DNA from: Epithemia pelagica
Lineage: Eukaryota > Bacillariophyta > Bacillariophyceae > Surirellales > Surirellaceae
Assembly (NCBI GenBank): GCA_946965045.2
Contig: OX337233.1
Location: 2,852,001-2,916,000, forward strand
DNA length: 64,000 nt
Direction: 5' to 3'
Part shown: positions 59,959 through 64,000 of the stretch, piece after piece
Numbering within the stretch: position 1 is the first letter of the stretch
Layout: the number at the start of each line of letters is the position of its first letter
The notes under the pieces: model-generated
Told to the model about the DNA's origin: nothing
Database searches by the model: none
The model's input: only the letters and a program-made list of their open reading frames with translations
Program-made: the position numbers and the translations under genes

Positions 59959-60318
59959 GGTCGCTGCGCAACAACAAGAAAAAATGGGGGCTCTGCAAAT
60001 GGGGGCGAGAGAGGACGACGAGGGGTGGAAAAGGGAGAAAAGATTGTCGGAAAGGGGAACGCGACGCGAGCGTAGCTCTGGGGACCCGGATGTACGGTCG
60101 GTTGACGTGCCATCACTTTTGGGCAATGACGGAATCAGTTTTGCATTCCATCTTTTCCATCACCGTTCCCTTTCATTGGAACATCTCCCCTGCACTGCGA
60201 GATATATAGTTTGCTTGCCTTGTGAAGGAGGGAAGTTCCATGTTGACAGGTCCAAAAACTTTGAGTGATATTATACCCTATTCCTACGACGTTAACAGCA
60301 AAGAGCGCGAGAGAGAAA

Positions 60319-63114
60319 ATGGCGGGTAGAAAAGGTGGAGCAGACCGAGAACGAGGACCACAACCAGATTCCCAACCACCATCTTCTGGCTTGTCGTCGT
60401 CACTCCGCAAACAAGACGTAGTCGCCACAAGCCAAAAGGAGGAGGATGTCTTTCATCGGAACGACGTACGAAATACACCAACACAAGAAGAAGAAGAAGA
60501 AGCGACCGAGAACCACTACCAGCACAGCACTACTACGACAGCTCCACCTGGAGCTATGGATGCGACCCACCAAAAGGCAGCGACTACAACCACCGATGCT
60601 CCCATGTCCGTGGAAGATGCCTCCCATGGCTCCACTGCTGCGGATACAACGTCTCGGTCCAATTTTTTCAATCAAGTCATGATGAGATCGGTGCAAAAAG
60701 CGGAACCACGGACAAGTAGTAGCAGTAGTGCTCTGCTTCTAGTGGATGCTGCTTCGCAACAGAGTCAAGGAGTCGATGAGAAGGCTTCTACAAGTTACCC
60801 TTTGCACTCGCGTATGGAAACCAATGATCCGAGTACTCTGGACATGGATCGGACCGTATTGCTGCCAAGACCATCCAGTACAATGACTCCGCAAACCAAA
60901 CCAAAGAAGCGTCCACGATCCTCTTTGGAAAGCAGCAGCACCAATCCCTTGGAGGAATCGAGTAGTCCCTCCATGGCATTACCCGTTCCTCGATTTTCGA
61001 CGCCCATGGCCAAAACCGAAACCACAACAACGACGCTCTTTTCGCCGCAAGGCTTTCAAATGCTCCAATACATTCACCAAGTGGAAGACACTCTCTTTCA
61101 GAGCCAAGCCGCAGCTGCTCCGACACAGCAGGCGGCAGACGACGACAAGGATCCAGCAACCACTACGACAACCGTGGCTCCTCGTCCGGAATGGTACCAT
61201 TTCCCACTTTCGCCGCAGTCGACTCTTGTTCAACCCTCGACTCAACAATGGACGGTTCCATTCTTGGATTGGTCTCTCAAGGAGGAAGTCACGTTGGAAT
61301 TGGAGGGATTTGACTCTTCCACTCCATGGGTGTCGTCGTCGTTTTTGGGTCGTACGGCAACCATTTTCCAGCAATCACAGCAGCAATCATCCTCACATAA
61401 TGGAGTCTCTGTAACTATCGGAAGGAACAACTCCCATGGACAACTACAACAGTATTTGACACAATGGGATACAAGTCTCTTGTATTATCAATATCCAGCG
61501 GAAAGCCATGGATGGAGTCCCATTTCTCACAATAAGAAACCAATGACTTCTCGTACGAGCAGTACTGGGACGAACCATGCCTCCTCGTCCTTTTTGACCA
61601 AGCGAAGTTTTGGCAGTTCGTCCCACAACAACACGACGACGACTACGACCAGCACTTTGGGTTGGAAGGGCGGTGGTCCGAATAAGGACACTCGATCCAA
61701 ACTCGCAACCACGACGGGCGGTGGTACCGTCGATGCGACTGTTCTCCCGAGCCGACACGCGGCGGAAACACTCTTGTTGTGGAAGGATGCCACTGGAGCG
61801 CAGCTGCCACACGAGGTACGGGAATGGCAAGATGCCTTTTGGTCCTTGTACGGAAATTGGCGCGTCGCGGTCCAACAATGCATTCATCCTCCAACGAATA
61901 CCGCATCATCCTCATCATCACCACAACAGTCCTTGGGGGTAGAAGGGGCCGTGACACAAACTTGTTTTTACGCGTGTGGGGCCGGACATTCCGTCCTCTT
62001 TCGCATGGGACGGTCTCCCAAGAAAGAAACGGAGAAGAAGACGACGACTGTGTCGGATTCGGCTGCTGCGGCGACGAATGACCCACCAGCCTGTGAATCG
62101 GACAAGGAGAATGGTAACGACGACGACGACTCGGTCGACAGCTATGATTTCTTGGGAGCGCAGCGACCACAACACTGTGAATGGGACTATGTTCCCGAAG
62201 TCATTTTCTCTTCTAGTTGTACGGAGATGCGTCAGAAACTACGGCAACTCGGGGCTTCGTTGTCGTTCATCGACGGCGGTGATGACACGGAGTCGGAGGG
62301 ACAAGGAATGGAATTTTCCAACGAGCAAGACTTTTGGAAACGAATGGAACAACCCCTTGTGCACAAAGACGCCAAGGTGGTGAAAACGGCGGAAACCAGC
62401 CCGTCCATACAAGCCGAACTGGTAGCCCTTCGACGTGCACAGTCCATGGGACAAACGGTCGGTCCGGATATCACCGTCAAGACCAAAAACAACAACAACA
62501 AGACCAAAAGCCAAGCGATGAAGCGTCGACCACGGGCACGGCATTTGCCACCCTTGGTCGTTCGGGGTGACGCCAATTGTGCACGGTTTGCCGAACTGTA
62601 TTTGAATTGGTGTGGTCTTTCATCCATGACAGCCGGCAGTGGTCACCGACCCGTCCTCTTGTGTCGACAAAAACTTGGTCCGTTTCTTTATTCCTCGACA
62701 AAGCAATTGCGGGTCCAACGATTGGTACGCTCAAAAAATCAGGGACTTGTCGTTAAGGGGTACATTCTGCCATGTGCTCTTCGAGAACTTTTGTGCGCAT
62801 TTGTTGGGGTGTCTGGGATCAAATCCGATCATGCCTCGGAGGACATGATGAAAAAGGATGATTCGCCAGAGCCGCTCGTCACGTGTCAGTTTCGCCTTTC
62901 CAAGGGCCATGAGACATCGTTACCTACACAGGAAGGTCAAATCGGTGGACCATCCACATGTCTGTTCAATGGTGGGAGTTGGTCTTCTCGAGAGGAACCG
63001 AAAGATGAGCTCTACTGTTCTTTCGGAGATGTGGCCGTGCGAGGCAAAATGACTCTGTCCAGTCCCAGGGTGTTTTCCGTCAAGGTGGAACGGCAAACCG
63101 TGTCAGTGCTTTGA
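60319..63114 (+). CDS. DONSON-like replication fork protein
   Basis: 931 aa from ATG 60319, the first ATG of an otherwise open frame. Residues 1-240 are low-complexity (Thr/Ser/Gln-rich). Conserved DONSON-type blocks follow: WSLKEEVTLELEGF, WQDAFWSLYGNWRVAVQQC, TCFYACGAGHSVLFRMG, HLPPLVVRGDANCARFAELY, RPVLLCRQKLGPFLYSSTKQ, LRVQRLVRSKN, and the terminal LPCALRELLCAF. DONSON (downstream neighbour of SON; Humpty dumpty in Drosophila) acts in CMG helicase assembly and fork protection in the nucleus. The call rests on pattern memory of these blocks, so moderately sure. Confidence 0.72.
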   Translation: MAGRKGGADRERGPQPDSQPPSSGLSSSLRKQDVVATSQKEEDVFHRNDVRNTPTQEEEEEATENHYQHSTTTTAPPGAMDATHQKAATTTTDAPMSVEDASHGSTAADTTSRSNFFNQVMMRSVQKAEPRTSSSSSALLLVDAASQQSQGVDEKASTSYPLHSRMETNDPSTLDMDRTVLLPRPSSTMTPQTKPKKRPRSSLESSSTNPLEESSSPSMALPVPRFSTPMAKTETTTTTLFSPQGFQMLQYIHQVEDTLFQSQAAAAPTQQAADDDKDPATTTTTVAPRPEWYHFPLSPQSTLVQPSTQQWTVPFLDWSLKEEVTLELEGFDSSTPWVSSSFLGRTATIFQQSQQQSSSHNGVSVTIGRNNSHGQLQQYLTQWDTSLLYYQYPAESHGWSPISHNKKPMTSRTSSTGTNHASSSFLTKRSFGSSSHNNTTTTTTSTLGWKGGGPNKDTRSKLATTTGGGTVDATVLPSRHAAETLLLWKDATGAQLPHEVREWQDAFWSLYGNWRVAVQQCIHPPTNTASSSSSPQQSLGVEGAVTQTCFYACGAGHSVLFRMGRSPKKETEKKTTTVSDSAAAATNDPPACESDKENGNDDDDSVDSYDFLGAQRPQHCEWDYVPEVIFSSSCTEMRQKLRQLGASLSFIDGGDDTESEGQGMEFSNEQDFWKRMEQPLVHKDAKVVKTAETSPSIQAELVALRRAQSMGQTVGPDITVKTKNNNNKTKSQAMKRRPRARHLPPLVVRGDANCARFAELYLNWCGLSSMTAGSGHRPVLLCRQKLGPFLYSSTKQLRVQRLVRSKNQGLVVKGYILPCALRELLCAFVGVSGIKSDHASEDMMKKDDSPEPLVTCQFRLSKGHETSLPTQEGQIGGPSTCLFNGGSWSSREEPKDELYCSFGDVAVRGKMTLSSPRVFSVKVERQTVSVL

Positions 63115-63339
63115 CGCATACGAATTGTACTATTGAGAAATGCGCTTGTACGACGGTTCTCTGTACCATGCACAGGTGAGTGGTTCCGTTGAAAGCTTCA
63201 CTCTTTTCATACAGCATGTGTTTGATAACGATAATGCTCATCTCGAGATTCTCACATCTATCTTTGTCGTTCCTCGTTAATTTGAAATCTATCGATTTAG
63301 GAGCTCTATTTGTGTCGTTCTGAATCCTCGCACAACAAA

Positions 63340-64000
63340 TTAGTCAAAGCCAGACGATGTAGATGCTTCTTCATGAAGCACTTCGAGAGGTGGCTCATTG
63401 CGCTCCCATTCAGAGTTGGCATTGCTATCCATGGAGCTTTCGCGCAAGGACCAAAGTCGGCCCACCATTCGACCTGGGTCACTGTTGGAGCTTTCTCGTC
63501 GCCCACTCCCCGATGATGTGTCTCGGTTGCTGCCATATCTGGAAGACCACTTGTGCACACTGAGTGGCAAAGGAGCCTCTTTATCGTTTCCGCTCGTCTC
63601 AGAGTATCCTTCTTTCTGGAGCAACTTTGGTGCGAAGTAAATTCCGATTGTCGTTAGAGCGTCAAAACTGAAAATAAGACTCCGGGCAGCTGCTACATCG
63701 GCATGGTTTAGTGAACCATCCAGAACGTATGTAATAGCTCGAAGAATGACGAGGACAAACTGGGAATAGATCATCATTGCCAGCACCTTTGTTTCGTTCA
63801 AATCCTCGCGAACTTTTCGTGTTTGGAACGCCAACACCGAAGCACAAAGCAATAAAAGGGCTTGCCATGAAACACCCAAAAAGTTCCATACTTCTTGGTC
63901 CGAGCCGCAGTAATACGAGCGCTTCACAACGGTTTCACCATTCTCCGATTCGTTCTCGGTCAGTTCAAACTCTTCGTCTTTTCTCGGGGGGTCCATCGTT
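63340..64000 (-). CDS. Class C (GABA-B-like) G-protein-coupled receptor, C-terminal part, cut by window edge
   Basis: The minus frame runs off the window end; the Met at 63996 is probably internal. The visible part has an extracellular loop with Cys (KRSYYCGSDQEVWNFLG), then TM5 VSWQALLLLCASVLAFQTRK, an intracellular VREDLNETK loop, TM6 AMMIYSQFVLVILRAITYVL and TM7 AARSLIFSFDALTTIGIYFA followed by PKLL. The LAFQTRxVxxxFNE and IYFxPK motifs are typical of GABA-B/metabotropic-type receptors, a group expanded in diatoms. The cytosolic tail (about 80 residues) is Ser-rich and has no coiled coil. Ligand unknown. Confidence 0.78.
   Translation of the reverse strand, partial: TMDPPRKDEEFELTENESENGETVVKRSYYCGSDQEVWNFLGVSWQALLLLCASVLAFQTRKVREDLNETKVLAMMIYSQFVLVILRAITYVLDGSLNHADVAAARSLIFSFDALTTIGIYFAPKLLQKEGYSETSGNDKEAPLPLSVHKWSSRYGSNRDTSSGSGRRESSNSDPGRMVGRLWSLRESSMDSNANSEWERNEPPLEVLHEEASTSSGFD

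Noticed and set aside
1-64000. tRNA, rRNA and CRISPR features
   Set aside because: No B-box-like GGTTCGANTCC in a cloverleaf context, no rRNA text and no regularly spaced repeats were found by reading; a tRNAscan/Infernal run would be the decisive test.

Overview
This is a nuclear chromosome segment from a photosynthetic stramenopile, most likely a pennate diatom. The evidence is: spliced genes with short GT-AG introns (65-122 nt), eukaryote-only families (VPS8, TOM40, DONSON, ADAT1, MYBBP1A/Pol5, a PA-TM-RING ligase), and a protein whose N-terminus is a signal peptide followed by an AFAP motif, the complex-plastid import signature of diatoms. No species can be fixed from the sequence alone.

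Layout. 1-5960: end of a leucine-rich-repeat gene, a HAD-type phosphoglycolate/4-nitrophenyl phosphatase (minus), and two Kelch-repeat paralogues facing each other. 6231-14670: a complete 8.4 kb non-LTR retrotransposon bounded by a perfect 19-bp target-site duplication. It has a gag-like ORF1, an endonuclease ORF linked to ORF1 by an ATGA overlap, and a reverse transcriptase/RNase H ORF in the same frame as the endonuclease and separated from it by one TGA. 15017-21600: TOM40 (broken by a +1 frameshift), then a hybrid histidine kinase flanked by two paralogous small membrane-protein genes. 21671-36460: VPS8, a TatD-type hydrolase, MYBBP1A/Pol5-like protein, and a membrane-anchored coiled-coil protein with a degenerate cyclophilin-like domain. 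36461-45654: a putative diatom-type membrane protein with a GRAYW-type domain, a telobox-Myb protein that looks TRF-like, a multi-pass membrane protein, and N-carbamoylputrescine amidase. 46056-54600: a long imperfect palindrome, secernin (another +1 frameshift), a decayed AAA ATPase whose Walker A is gone, a Shewanella-like phosphatase, the PA-TM-RING E3 ligase, and a repeat present as two inverted copies whose hairpin stems show compensatory changes. 54673-64000: a membrane protein fused to a heavy-metal-binding (HMA) domain, a plastid-targeted kinase-like protein lacking the HRD aspartate, ADAT1 and DONSON sharing a divergent promoter region, and the C-terminus of a class C (GABA-B-like) receptor cut by the window edge.

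Most genes are independent housekeeping functions rather than one pathway. The least ordinary content is the retrotransposon's expression architecture, the covarying hairpin repeat, the large palindrome, and four genes with reading-frame lesions, which could be real decay or assembly errors.
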